Below, one piece after another: positions 46,768-55,456 of a stretch of DNA of 64,000 bases. Position 1 is the stretch's first letter, and every line of letters starts with the position of its first letter. The notes beneath the pieces are model-generated. The model ran no database searches, was not told where the DNA came from, and was given only the letters and a program-made list of their open reading frames with translations. Source of the stretch: Algicola sp. (GTDB taxonomy: Bacteria; Bacteroidota; Bacteroidia; Flavobacteriales; Flavobacteriaceae); NCBI GenBank assembly GCA_018222915.1, contig JAAEZI010000006.1, forward strand, positions 1 to 64,000, given 5' to 3'. The position numbers and the translations under genes are program-made.

Positions 46768-48060
46768 TTATTTCTTTTTCTTCGGATTAAAAACAGGTAA
46801 TAACTGAGTTTTTACGGAACCAAATCCGATGCGTGTGCCATCATTTTCGCAATAGCCTCTCATGATCACGGTATCGTAATCATTGATAAACTTACGTTCG
46901 GTGCCATCTTTCATTTTGAGCGGTTTGGTGCCTTTCCATGATAATTCCAACATGGATCCATAAGAATCTTCTGTTGGTCCAGATATCGTACCACTACCCA
47001 TCATGTCTCCAGAGTTTACAGGACAACCATTAACGGTATGATGCGCTAATTGTTGCGCCATATTCCAGTACATGTATTTGAAATTTGATTTACACACGGT
47101 CGTTTCTTTAGCACCTTTTGGCTGAATGGCTGCTTCTAAGTTAATATCGAAGCTTTTCTTGCCTTTCGATTGTAAATAAGGCAATGGTTTTGGGTCTTGC
47201 TTTGGACTTTCCACTCGAAATGGTTCCAAGGCGTCTAAAGTAACAATCCATGGTGACATGGAAGACGCAAAGTTTTTACCGAGGAAAGGTCCCAATGGTA
47301 CGTATTCCCATTTTTGAATGTCACGAGCCGACCAGTCATTAAATAGAACTAATCCGAAAATATATTCTTCAGCTTCATCAATAGGAATTGGTTCTCCCAA
47401 GTCGTTAGCATCCGTTGTGATAAAAGCCATTTCTAGTTCGAAATCTACCAATTTAGATGGACCAAAAACGGGAGATTTAGCACCTTCAGGCATGGTCTGT
47501 CCTTGTGGTCTGTGAATCGGAATTCCAGAAGGAATAATTGACGAACTTCTTCCGTGGTAACCCACAGGTAAATGCAACCAATTAGGCATTAAGGCATTTT
47601 CAGGATCTCTGAACATGGTGCCCACATTAGTCGCATGCTCTTTGCTTGCGTAAAAATCGGTATAATCACCCACTTGAATAGGCAACTGCATTTCTATTTC
47701 ATCCAAGCGAAAAAGAATGGTTTCCTTATGTGGAATGTTGTTCTTTAGAGTATCGTTTTCGGCATCGAAAATTTCAGCGATACGATTACGTACCAAGCGC
47801 CAAGTTTTTCGACCATCCGCTATAAAATCATTCAATGTATCTTGAAGAAATATATCATCCGTTAAAGGAATGCCTTCAAAATAACCTAATTGATGCAAAG
47901 CGCCAAGATCGATAGCTGTGTCACCAATACGTGTTCCAATCGTGATAATATCATCACGCGTTAAGAACACACCAAATGGAATATTTTGAATCGGGAAATC
48001 TGAATTTTTTCCAACGTGCAACCATGATGTACGATCAGGATTATTTGCAGTTATAGACAT
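46768..48060 (-). CDS. fahA: Fumarylacetoacetase
   Basis: Last enzyme of tyrosine breakdown, splitting fumarylacetoacetate into fumarate and acetoacetate. 430 residues. The active-site region is DYTDFYASKEHATNVGTMFR (His of HATN). Metal ligands sit in VDFELEMAF and VLFNDWSARDIQKWE. YHGRSSSIIPSG and SGDMMGSGTISGP are also typical. No other tyrosine-pathway gene is near, so it is either a lone gene or the others are elsewhere. Cytoplasmic. Followed by its own terminator. Confidence 0.96.
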   Translation of the reverse strand: MSITANNPDRTSWLHVGKNSDFPIQNIPFGVFLTRDDIITIGTRIGDTAIDLGALHQLGYFEGIPLTDDIFLQDTLNDFIADGRKTWRLVRNRIAEIFDAENDTLKNNIPHKETILFRLDEIEMQLPIQVGDYTDFYASKEHATNVGTMFRDPENALMPNWLHLPVGYHGRSSSIIPSGIPIHRPQGQTMPEGAKSPVFGPSKLVDFELEMAFITTDANDLGEPIPIDEAEEYIFGLVLFNDWSARDIQKWEYVPLGPFLGKNFASSMSPWIVTLDALEPFRVESPKQDPKPLPYLQSKGKKSFDINLEAAIQPKGAKETTVCKSNFKYMYWNMAQQLAHHTVNGCPVNSGDMMGSGTISGPTEDSYGSMLELSWKGTKPLKMKDGTERKFINDYDTVIMRGYCENDGTRIGFGSVKTQLLPVFNPKKKK

Positions 48061-48215
48061 AGGTAGCGTTTTTTTATTGATTTTTAGTTAATTCAAACCT
48101 ACATATTTAATTGCATAAAACCATAAAAAATTAATGAAATTTAACTGTTGATAACCTGCTCATAAAACCATAGATAAAACGCACTTTTTTAAATCTTTTT
48201 CAGAACTTGATTTCT

Positions 48216-48223
48216 TACTTTTG
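48216..48223 (+). promoter_or_regulatory. -7 promoter box for glyA
   Basis: TACTTTTG fits TAnnTTTG, 25 bases before the ATG at 48249. No glycine-riboswitch-like or other leader structure is apparent. Confidence 0.55.
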
Positions 48224-48248
48224 GAAAAACATAATTTAAACTTTAGAT

Positions 48249-49523
48249 ATGCAACGCGATTCACAAATTTTTGAGCTTATTGAAGCAGAAAAGGAGAGAC
48301 AAATTAACGGCTTGGAGCTTATTGCTTCTGAAAACTTTGTAAGCGACCAGGTGATGGAAGCTGCAGGTTCAGTATTGACCAATAAATATGCAGAAGGTTA
48401 TCCAGGAAAACGTTATTATGGTGGTTGTGAAGTGGTGGATGAAGTGGAGCAAATTGCTATTGATCGCGCGAAGACCTTGTTCGGAGCTGCATGGGCAAAT
48501 GTGCAACCACATTCAGGAAGCCAGGCCAATACAGCTGTTTTTGCAGCTTGCTTAAAGCCTGGTGATAAAATCTTAGGGTTTGATCTTTCTCATGGTGGTC
48601 ATTTAACGCATGGGTCACCAGTGAACTTTTCGGGAAAATTATACAACCCTGTATTCTATGGAGTAGAAAAGGAGACAGGGGTTTTGAACTATGATAAGAT
48701 TCAAGAAATCGCCACTAAAGAACGACCTCAGATGATTATCGCTGGTGCTTCGGCATATTCTCGTGATATTGATTTTAAAAGGTTTCGAGCGATTGCTGAT
48801 AGTGTTAATGCGCTATTGCTAGCAGATATTTCTCATCCGTCCGGTTTAATCGCCAAAGGTATTTTAAATGATCCATTACCACATTGTCATATTGTGACTA
48901 CAACAACGCATAAAACCTTACGAGGACCTCGAGGCGGCTTGATTATGATGGGACAGGATTTCGACAATCCTTTCGGACTAAAATTAAAAAATGGCAATCT
49001 TAAAAAAATGTCGTCTTTACTGGATTCAGCAGTATTCCCAGGAAATCAAGGCGGTCCGTTAGAACACATTATTGCTGCAAAAGCGATTGCCTTTGGTGAA
49101 GCACTTTCTGACGACTTTATTCATTATATGTTACAAGTTAAAAATAATGCGGCAGCTATGGCTAAAGCATTTGTAAATAGAGGTTACCATATTATTTCTG
49201 GTGGTACAGACAATCATATGATGTTGATTGATTTGAGAAATAAGGATATTACAGGGAAGGCGGCTGAAGAAGCTTTAGGTAAAGCTGATATTACAGTCAA
49301 TAAAAATATGGTGCCATTTGATGATAAAAGTCCGTTTGTGACCTCAGGAATAAGAGTCGGTACGGCAGCTGTAACGACTAGAGGGCTTAAAGAAGATGAT
49401 ATGGAAACGATTGTGGCACTCATTGATGACGCACTTATAAATTATGAAAATGATGAGCGCTTGGAAACGATTGCCACGAAAGTGAATGAGCTCATGAGTA
49501 ATAAACCTTTGTTTGCATCTTAA
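48249..49523 (+). CDS. glyA: Serine hydroxymethyltransferase
   Basis: Interconverts serine and glycine while loading tetrahydrofolate with a one-carbon unit. 424 residues. [13 protein letters not shown] and the [20 protein letters not shown] segment open the protein. The PLP-binding lysine is Lys222 in [34 protein letters not shown] and the C-terminal [12 protein letters not shown] are typical. In the place of the E. coli VAGLIAAG it has [10 protein letters not shown], as in other Bacteroidota. Single gene with its own promoter and terminator. Confidence 0.98.
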   Translation: MQRDSQIFELIEAEKERQINGLELIASENFVSDQVMEAAGSVLTNKYAEGYPGKRYYGGCEVVDEVEQIAIDRAKTLFGAAWANVQPHSGSQANTAVFAACLKPGDKILGFDLSHGGHLTHGSPVNFSGKLYNPVFYGVEKETGVLNYDKIQEIATKERPQMIIAGASAYSRDIDFKRFRAIADSVNALLLADISHPSGLIAKGILNDPLPHCHIVTTTTHKTLRGPRGGLIMMGQDFDNPFGLKLKNGNLKKMSSLLDSAVFPGNQGGPLEHIIAAKAIAFGEALSDDFIHYMLQVKNNAAAMAKAFVNRGYHIISGGTDNHMMLIDLRNKDITGKAAEEALGKADITVNKNMVPFDDKSPFVTSGIRVGTAAVTTRGLKEDDMETIVALIDDALINYENDERLETIATKVNELMSNKPLFAS

Positions 49524-49553
49524 AGGAATAAACAAAACAAACTATACAAACAA

Positions 49554-49583
49554 AAAAAGACCTTTCACATGAGAGGTCTTTTT
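49554..49583 (+). terminator. Terminator after glyA
   Basis: A 13-base stem with one G-T pair (AAAAAGACCTTTC / GAGAGGTCTTTTT) and an ACAT loop, ending in Ts. It may also serve the convergent lipoprotein gene. Confidence 0.85.
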
Positions 49584-49603
49584 GTATTATTTAAAAACTG
49601 TTT

Positions 49604-51169
49604 TTACTCGTCGTCTTCGAAGGTGTTATGCTGATAAGCACCTGCATCAGGAGGCGAAGTTCTCGGCGTTCCAAGAAGGTCATTGTTAATTATGAAATTA
49701 GGATCACCAATACCTATAGCTCCAGAATTGTCACCTATCATGAGCTCATTTTCGAAAGGTAATTTGAAATCAGGGTTACTATTAAAAATACAGTTATTAT
49801 ATAAGTTAGCTCCTGGGTCATTAAAATTATAATTTGGACCTGAGAAATTGCCGTTCGTGTCTTGGAATCGTATCAGGCAATTATTGAACTGAAAATTAAA
49901 TGCGAAGCTGGAGTCTGAAATTTGATCTAATATCATCTCGGGATTATCATTGCCATAGATAATACAATTGTTGAAAACAGCTTCATCAAGATCATTACCT
50001 TGATCGACATTGTTCTCGTCTGTTATATAATTGTTTAGCAGCAGCGCTGGAAATTGTCTGAAACTACTGTTCCAGTAATTAGCTATGGTGGCATGTGTAA
50101 AATTATAGCGACCACCAAATGTTCCAGCGAAAGAGGATTGTCCGGAGTTATTGATCACGATATTTTCAGCGGTTACAGAACTAGCTCTTGCTAAGATGCC
50201 GAAGTTGCTCGAGTTGTATATTTGAGAATTCGCAATCGAGAGTTTGTTATCATTTTGATTACCTTCGGAAAGGATACCTACTGTTCCGTTTTTAATGGTA
50301 GCGTAGTTAATGTCAATATTTTGGCTCCCAGGAAACAACCAAATAGTTCCCCATTGTCCAGGAATATCAGCAAATAATGGTTCTAATCGGTCACCTTCAA
50401 AAATCACTTCTTTTTCTAAAAGTTCTGGATCATCACTTATCTCACCATTCACTTTAAGCGATGCATTATTCGTTATAAGTAATCCAGAATTAGCATGAAA
50501 ATGAACACGTGAGCCAGCTTCAATGGTCAGTTCGTCGCCTTCATCAACAGCGGCATAACCGTAAATTACATAGGGTTTCTCATTGGTAAACGTGAGTTCA
50601 TCCGCTTCTAAAAAACGACCTTGTATAGGTGTTTCGTCTGGCGTTCCATCACCATCAACATCAAACACAAGCGTTTCTATAATACCTGTAGTTTCGTCAC
50701 GATCAGGATAAATGAAGACAGCGTCCTTAATCAACGTTACGAGTTCCACTTTTTGGAAGTTATTGCCACTGTCAAATTCTATAGCATCTGTGTAAAGGAA
50801 TTCTAAGCTGTTTTGAGAAAGCGTTTGAATATCTGCAGTTGTTTCAATGAAAATATACAAACTATCGTTGGCTAGAAGTTCGACGTTTTCAAATTCCTTT
50901 CCTGGCATACCATCTACATTGAGACGGTAATTGGAGGTTTGACCTTGTCCCAATCTCACGGTTGGAATGGAAATATCCTCATCACTTCGATTATAAACTT
51001 TTAAGTTATAAGTACTCGATCCAATGTTGCTAAAAACGGTGTCTAAATATATGGTGTCTTTTGAAAACTCTAGTGCACCATTACTTGGTGCAAAGTCAAA
51101 ATCTTTCCGACAGGAACTCCAAAATACTAAGGTTGATAGCGTTAATAAAAAATATATAATTCGTTTCAT
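49604..51169 (-). CDS. Lipoprotein with right-handed beta-helix repeats
   Basis: 521-residue lipoprotein (lipobox WSSCRKDF, Cys near residue 20). An N-terminal beta-sandwich of about 140 residues (TIYLDTVFSNIGSSTYNLKVYNRSDEDISI) is followed by a region of repeated short strands rich in Asn and Ile (DINYATIKNGTVGIL; LSIANSQIYNSSNFGIL; ASSVTAENIVINNSG; AVFNNCIIYGNDNP), the mark of a right-handed parallel beta-helix. It resembles Bacteroidota lipoproteins annotated with choice-of-anchor or beta-helix names. Probably surface-exposed or periplasmic; ligand unknown. No catalytic residues of polysaccharide lyases are seen. Confidence 0.85.
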   Translation of the reverse strand: MKRIIYFLLTLSTLVFWSSCRKDFDFAPSNGALEFSKDTIYLDTVFSNIGSSTYNLKVYNRSDEDISIPTVRLGQGQTSNYRLNVDGMPGKEFENVELLANDSLYIFIETTADIQTLSQNSLEFLYTDAIEFDSGNNFQKVELVTLIKDAVFIYPDRDETTGIIETLVFDVDGDGTPDETPIQGRFLEADELTFTNEKPYVIYGYAAVDEGDELTIEAGSRVHFHANSGLLITNNASLKVNGEISDDPELLEKEVIFEGDRLEPLFADIPGQWGTIWLFPGSQNIDINYATIKNGTVGILSEGNQNDNKLSIANSQIYNSSNFGILARASSVTAENIVINNSGQSSFAGTFGGRYNFTHATIANYWNSSFRQFPALLLNNYITDENNVDQGNDLDEAVFNNCIIYGNDNPEMILDQISDSSFAFNFQFNNCLIRFQDTNGNFSGPNYNFNDPGANLYNNCIFNSNPDFKLPFENELMIGDNSGAIGIGDPNFIINNDLLGTPRTSPPDAGAYQHNTFEDDE

Positions 51170-51280
51170 AGCGATTTAATCTCTTGTAGGAAAAAATAGT
51201 TACAACATTTTCACCTCAGGCCTTAAAAATATAACTTTTGAAATCATCTTTTAGTATCATGGTCAAAAAATAGTAGAAAA

Positions 51281-52024
51281 TTAATGCTTTTCGCTCTCGG
51301 CAAGTAATTTATGGAATGTTTTACTGTGTTCTATCAATGCCTCTAAAAGCAAGAATTCATTTTGTTTGTCTAATAATTTGCTATTTAAATTTTGCGCACT
51401 GCAATAGTCGAAAAAGAGGTATTGATAATCCATTGGGATATGAAGTTCTTCCTTAAGGAACGTTCTCGTAAATAACGAACTTTCTTCAAAACAGTTTTCG
51501 AGATCTTCTGGAGTTATATAGGTAATGGTAGTTTTGGTTTTCTTTTTTTTAAAAAGTTTAACTATTTTTTTCCCGAGCGCAATAAAATCAATATTGCTAC
51601 TTGGTTGCATACCATAGAGCCATGGTCGATTTTTTATATCATTGGCAAGCTGGTTGCCGAAACGAGCTTCAAATACAATCGTATCCAATGGTTTCTGAAT
51701 CACTTTATGAATTTCAACTTCATCCAATTCGTTGGTAATCGCTTTGAGTTCAATGACCATGTCCTCTTCAAACAAGGAAGATGTTACTAGAAACGTTTTT
51801 TGTTGATGAAACAATGAACTAATTTCTATGGTGTCATTAATTGACGCATGTATTTCAAAATAGCCATGTTGATCGGTATAGGAGAGTATATGTTGTGTTT
51901 TATTCAGTAATCTGATGCCTTGAAGTGACGCATGGTCATCGTAAATGTATCCTGAAATGTTATTTTGAGCGCTAACGGAAGCCGCAAAACAAACAAGAGT
52001 TACATAAATAAAAAGCCTTTTCAA
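51281..52024 (-). CDS. Exported CarboxypepD-reg-like protein, TTG start
   Basis: 247-residue protein. Two in-frame TTGs (52033 and 52024) are the only plausible starts; TTG 52024 gives (M)KRLFIYVTLVCFAASVSAQ, a clean signal peptide, so I use it. The mature part opens with a carboxypeptidase-regulatory-like domain (NISGYIYDDHASLQGIRLLN; TDQHGYFEIHASINDTIEISS), followed by a helical region with a Lys-rich stretch KKIVKLFKKKKTKT. Function unknown; related to the regulatory domain that starts many Bacteroidota outer-membrane proteins. Confidence 0.78.
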   Translation of the reverse strand: MKRLFIYVTLVCFAASVSAQNNISGYIYDDHASLQGIRLLNKTQHILSYTDQHGYFEIHASINDTIEISSLFHQQKTFLVTSSLFEEDMVIELKAITNELDEVEIHKVIQKPLDTIVFEARFGNQLANDIKNRPWLYGMQPSSNIDFIALGKKIVKLFKKKKTKTTITYITPEDLENCFEESSLFTRTFLKEELHIPMDYQYLFFDYCSAQNLNSKLLDKQNEFLLLEALIEHSKTFHKLLAESEKH

Positions 52025-52116
52025 AAAAATCAAAGTGGTTGTTTCCCTAAATTAATAACTTCTAAGAATAACTAAGTTATTAATTAAGAGAATTTAACAT
52101 GCCATTTAGCAATCCT

Positions 52117-52506
52117 TTAACTAAATAAACGCTGGATGTCCTCCGGAATTCGCGCAGGTCGGTGTGTGTCATGCGACATATAACACCAGATGGTTTCAGA
52201 GGTTGTCAATAACTTTAAGGAGTTTTTCATATAGATTTCGACCATTCTTACAGACTTGACTCCTTTGGTTTCTTTGACATAGGTTTTTAATAAAAGTTTG
52301 TCTCCTAACAAGGCTTCTCCCTTATATTGAATATGATGACTTATCATCACCCAATAAAATTTGTTTCTAGTAGCTTCTGAAGATTTTAAGAGCCAGTGAG
52401 ATTCTGCCATATCCTGAACCCATTGTACATAACGTACATTATTCACATGGTTTCTGGCATCTAAATCAGCCTGGGAAACCGTTATTTCTTCTTCGTGAAT
52501 GTCCAT
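52117..52506 (-). CDS. Acyl-CoA thioesterase (hotdog fold)
   Basis: 129-residue single hotdog domain of the 4-hydroxybenzoyl-CoA thioesterase/YbgC-like family, which hydrolyses acyl-CoA thioesters. The motif VSQADLDARNHVNNVRYVQWVQDM contains the Asp/His-Asn region used in catalysis. The HHIQYKGEALLGDKLLLKTYVKE strand pair is also typical. Substrate specificity cannot be told. It sits between the carboxypeptidase-reg-like gene and the glutaminyl cyclase gene, with gaps of 92 and 36 bases. Confidence 0.88.
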   Translation of the reverse strand: MDIHEEEITVSQADLDARNHVNNVRYVQWVQDMAESHWLLKSSEATRNKFYWVMISHHIQYKGEALLGDKLLLKTYVKETKGVKSVRMVEIYMKNSLKLLTTSETIWCYMSHDTHRPARIPEDIQRLFS

Positions 52507-52542
52507 AAGCTTATTTAAAACATTGACCTTGGGTCGTCTAGA

Positions 52543-53574
52543 TTACTTTTCAAAAACTTCAACTTCAAATAATTTATCCCAGCGTTTTCCTGTCACGAAA
52601 ATGGTTTTTGTGTCTGGATTATATGCAATACCATTTAAGACATCCAAACCTTGATGTTGGGTAACCAATTTTCGAAGAGGTGAAAAATCTATCACACCTT
52701 CAATCGCGCCATTTTTAGGGTTGATAATCGCCACACCATTTTTTTGATAGCGATTGGCATAAATTTTACCATCAATATATTCCATTTCGTTAATGCCGAC
52801 AATACGACCTTTATTGGTATAAACTTGAATGTGAGATTCCTCAGTTAGTGTTTCAGGGTTCAATAGCCATATATGCTCGGTGCCATCAGATTTAAAGATA
52901 GTCTTACCATCGTTACAAAGTCCCCAGCCTTCTTTACTTTTACCGTAGGTGAAACTACTCGTTTTTTCAAGTGTATTGACGTCATACACAAAACCAATAT
53001 TTTCTTGCCACGTTAGTTGATAGATACTTTCATTATAAATGGTTAAGCCTTCACCAAAATATTGATCAGCCAAAGCCACATTTTGTAAAACCTCACCTGT
53101 TTTGTAATCGACTTTCCTCAGTTTTGATTCGTTATATTGGCCTGTGCTTTCATATAAGGCACCATTGTAAAATTCGAGACCTTGTGTGTAAGATGTGATA
53201 TCATGTGGGTATTCATTGATAATTTTATAGCCGTAAACTTTTGGTGTCACATTGTTTAGTATGGTAATCTTAGTACTGATCTCTTCTGAAGTGTCCTCCA
53301 ATTTCACTATAGCTTTGATGGTGTGAATACCGAGCTTTTCGTCATCGAGCTTTATGCTAGATTCTATTGGTTGATCATTCCATTGAAATTGTACAGAAGA
53401 AATGGCTAACTCTTTTGGGTTTTTTATGGTAAAATTGATGGTTTCACCGAGTTTCGCCACATTATCCTTGGCATTTGTCTCAATAGTAAGGTTCGTTTTT
53501 TGTGATCCCGTATTGCCACAAGCTATAAGTGAAAAGGTTAAAATGGTGATTATGAAAGTTTTAATTGACTGCAT
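52543..53574 (-). CDS. Glutaminyl-peptide cyclotransferase (beta-propeller type), lipoprotein
   Basis: 343-residue lipoprotein (lipobox SLIACGN, Cys near residue 19). After a short Ig-like linker region (residues about 25-110), the rest is a five-bladed propeller of the plant/bacterial glutaminyl cyclase type (YPHDITSYTQGLEFYNGALYESTG; YFGEGLTIY; YGKSKEGWGLC; GINEMEYIDGKIYANRYQ; LDVLNGIAYNPDTKTIFVTGKRWDKLFEV). It converts N-terminal glutamine of exported proteins to pyroglutamate, a common end on Bacteroidota T9SS and exported proteins. It is probably periplasmic. Confidence 0.93.
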   Translation of the reverse strand: MQSIKTFIITILTFSLIACGNTGSQKTNLTIETNAKDNVAKLGETINFTIKNPKELAISSVQFQWNDQPIESSIKLDDEKLGIHTIKAIVKLEDTSEEISTKITILNNVTPKVYGYKIINEYPHDITSYTQGLEFYNGALYESTGQYNESKLRKVDYKTGEVLQNVALADQYFGEGLTIYNESIYQLTWQENIGFVYDVNTLEKTSSFTYGKSKEGWGLCNDGKTIFKSDGTEHIWLLNPETLTEESHIQVYTNKGRIVGINEMEYIDGKIYANRYQKNGVAIINPKNGAIEGVIDFSPLRKLVTQHQGLDVLNGIAYNPDTKTIFVTGKRWDKLFEVEVFEK

Positions 53575-53649
53575 TCTTGAAATGATTTTAATGCAAGTTA
53601 TTTAATTAAATTCAGTTTAAAAAATCATTGGAAAAGTATTAAAAGATTG

Positions 53650-53657
53650 TATCTTTG
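53650..53657 (+). promoter_or_regulatory. SRP RNA promoter (-7 box with -33 TTG)
   Basis: TATCTTTG with a TTG at 53629-53631, spacer 18. The SRP RNA stem begins six bases after the G, giving an internal ruler for start-site distance. Confidence 0.85.
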
Positions 53658-53662
53658 CACTC

Positions 53663-53756
53663 GGCAAGTCCTACACAACCAGCTCCTGCTTAATCCTCCA
53701 GGTCGGGAACGAAGCAAAGGTACGCGGTCGTAGCGGTGTGATGTAGGTAGCTTGCC
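53663..53756 (+). ncRNA. ffs: Small signal recognition particle RNA (4.5S)
   Basis: About 94 bases. The ends pair (GGCAAG with CTTGCC, then CCTACA with TGTAGG), and the apical domain has the conserved Ffh-binding core: CCAGGTCGGGAACGAAGCAA, with the GGAA tetraloop, and GGTACGCGGTCG on the other side. It is directly followed by a T run that ends the transcript. It guides ribosomes making membrane proteins to the membrane together with Ffh. A promoter lies at the expected distance upstream. The exact ends are my estimate. Confidence 0.93.
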
Positions 53757-53790
53757 TTTTTTTGTACCCATAACTTTCCTTTTTAAATTG

Positions 53791-53798
53791 TACTTTTG
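53791..53798 (+). promoter_or_regulatory. -7 promoter box for the SDR gene
   Basis: TACTTTTG fits TAnnTTTG, 21 bases before the ATG at 53819. It overlaps the region just after the SRP RNA. Confidence 0.55.
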
Positions 53799-53818
53799 AA
53801 TTATATTCCGAATTAATT

Positions 53819-54622
53819 ATGTCTAAAGTTGTATTAATTACAGGAGGTTCCTCAGGAATTGGTAAATCTATTGGAGAATTCTTGGCAAATAAAGGGGAAA
53901 TAGTGTATGGTACGAGCAGATCTCCAGAACGTTATCCTGAATCAAAGATTAAGCTGGTCGCATTAGATGTTGCCAATGCAGATTCCATTACGAGTGCAAT
54001 TCAGACCGTTGTGGCCAATGAAGGGCGAATCGATGTTGTTATTAATAATGCTGGAGCAGGTATTACAGGACCTATTGAAGAAACTCCCAACGAAGAGATC
54101 AAACGCAATTTTGAAACGAACTTTTTCGGTCCTATTAACGTCATCAAGGCCGTATTGCCACACATGCGTGAGCAGAACTCGGGTCTTATCATAAATATAA
54201 CGTCTATCGCAGGTTATATGGGATTGCCCTATCGTGGTGTTTACAGTGCGAGTAAAGGTGCATTGGAATTAATAACAGAAGCGTTCCGAATGGAAATCAA
54301 AGATTTTAACATTCATATGACAAACGTGGCGCCAGGTGATTTTGCCACGAATATTGCCGCAGGAAGATATCATGCGCCAGTTATTTCAGGATCACCATAT
54401 GAAACAACTTATGGTTCTGTGCTAAAAGCTATCGATGAGGATGTGGATAGTGGAGGCGACCCAAAGATGGTTGCAGAACAGATTTATAAAATCATGAATA
54501 CTTCAAATCCGAAAATACATTATAAAGTAGGTGCGTTCATGCAAAAATTTTCAATCGTATTGAAGAGAATCTTACCCGATAAGCTATACGAAAAACTGCT
54601 TTTAAACCATTATAAATTATAA
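53819..54622 (+). CDS. SDR family oxidoreductase
   Basis: 267-residue classical short-chain dehydrogenase. The cofactor motif is TGGSSGIGKSIG, with VVINNAGAGITG, the catalytic Ser in NITSIAGY, and YSASKGAL (Tyr and Lys). The region after the active site (NVAPGDFATNI) is of the PGxxxT type. Substrate is unknown; NADPH use is suggested by Arg/Ser in YGTSRSPERY. It is cytoplasmic and stands alone with a promoter upstream. Confidence 0.94.
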   Translation: MSKVVLITGGSSGIGKSIGEFLANKGEIVYGTSRSPERYPESKIKLVALDVANADSITSAIQTVVANEGRIDVVINNAGAGITGPIEETPNEEIKRNFETNFFGPINVIKAVLPHMREQNSGLIINITSIAGYMGLPYRGVYSASKGALELITEAFRMEIKDFNIHMTNVAPGDFATNIAAGRYHAPVISGSPYETTYGSVLKAIDEDVDSGGDPKMVAEQIYKIMNTSNPKIHYKVGAFMQKFSIVLKRILPDKLYEKLLLNHYKL

Positions 54623-54741
54623 AGATCTGCGCAAGATTGGCCAAAAAATTGTTAATATCATTTAATAATTTGCTGTGCTTAAAGGCGTAATAAAATTGTA
54701 AATTCGCCATAATTTAAAACACAACTATAACCTAATTACAG

Positions 54742-55395
54742 ATGAAATTTTTTATTGATACTGCCAACCTTGATCAGATTAAAGAAGCTCAAGATTTGGG
54801 AATTTTAGATGGTGTAACCACCAATCCTTCATTAATGGCTAAAGAAGGCATTACAGGACATGATAACATCATGAAGCATTATGTGAATATCTGCAATATT
54901 GTTGATGGCGATGTGTCTGCTGAAGTCATCTCGACAGATTTTGAAGGGATGATTAGAGAAGGCGAAGCTTTAGCTGATTTGCACGATCAAATCGTGATAA
55001 AATTGCCCATGATAAAAGATGGTGTTAAGGCTTGTAAGTACTTTTCAGATAAAGGCATTAAAACGAATGTTACTTTAGTGTTCTCACCTGGACAAGCATT
55101 ATTGGCAGCGAAAGCAGGTGCAACCTACGTGTCGCCTTTTATCGGACGATTAGATGACATTTCAACAGATGGGCTAAATCTCATTGCTGAGATACGAATG
55201 ATTTATGATAATTACGGTTTTGAAACTGAAATATTAGCAGCTTCTGTTCGTCACACTATGCATGTCATTGATTGTGCTAAATTAGGTGCTGATGTGATGA
55301 CAGGACCATTGAGTTCTATCGTTGGATTATTGAAACATCCTTTGACAGATATTGGCTTGGAGAAGTTTTTGGCCGACTATAAGAAAGGGAACTAA
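54742..55395 (+). CDS. fsa: Fructose-6-phosphate aldolase / transaldolase-like protein
   Basis: 217-residue TalC-type TIM-barrel enzyme. The Schiff-base lysine is Lys87 in [73 protein letters not shown] and [10 protein letters not shown] are typical. Members of this group act as transaldolases in the pentose phosphate pathway or as fructose-6-phosphate aldolases; Bacteroidota commonly carry this small form as the only transaldolase. Which reaction dominates cannot be seen from the sequence. Confidence 0.93.
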   Translation: MKFFIDTANLDQIKEAQDLGILDGVTTNPSLMAKEGITGHDNIMKHYVNICNIVDGDVSAEVISTDFEGMIREGEALADLHDQIVIKLPMIKDGVKACKYFSDKGIKTNVTLVFSPGQALLAAKAGATYVSPFIGRLDDISTDGLNLIAEIRMIYDNYGFETEILAASVRHTMHVIDCAKLGADVMTGPLSSIVGLLKHPLTDIGLEKFLADYKKGN

Positions 55396-55422
55396 ATACC
55401 TCCAAAGATTATAATAGACAAT

Positions 55423-55456
55423 GAAAGCTCTTTAACATGGTGTTATTGAGCTTTTC
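55423..55456. terminator. Probable terminator after fsa
   Basis: Imperfect hairpin: GAAAGCTC pairs with GAGCTTTTC, and AACA with TGTT, with two mismatched bases between. T run on one side, in front of a convergent lipoprotein gene. Confidence 0.65.
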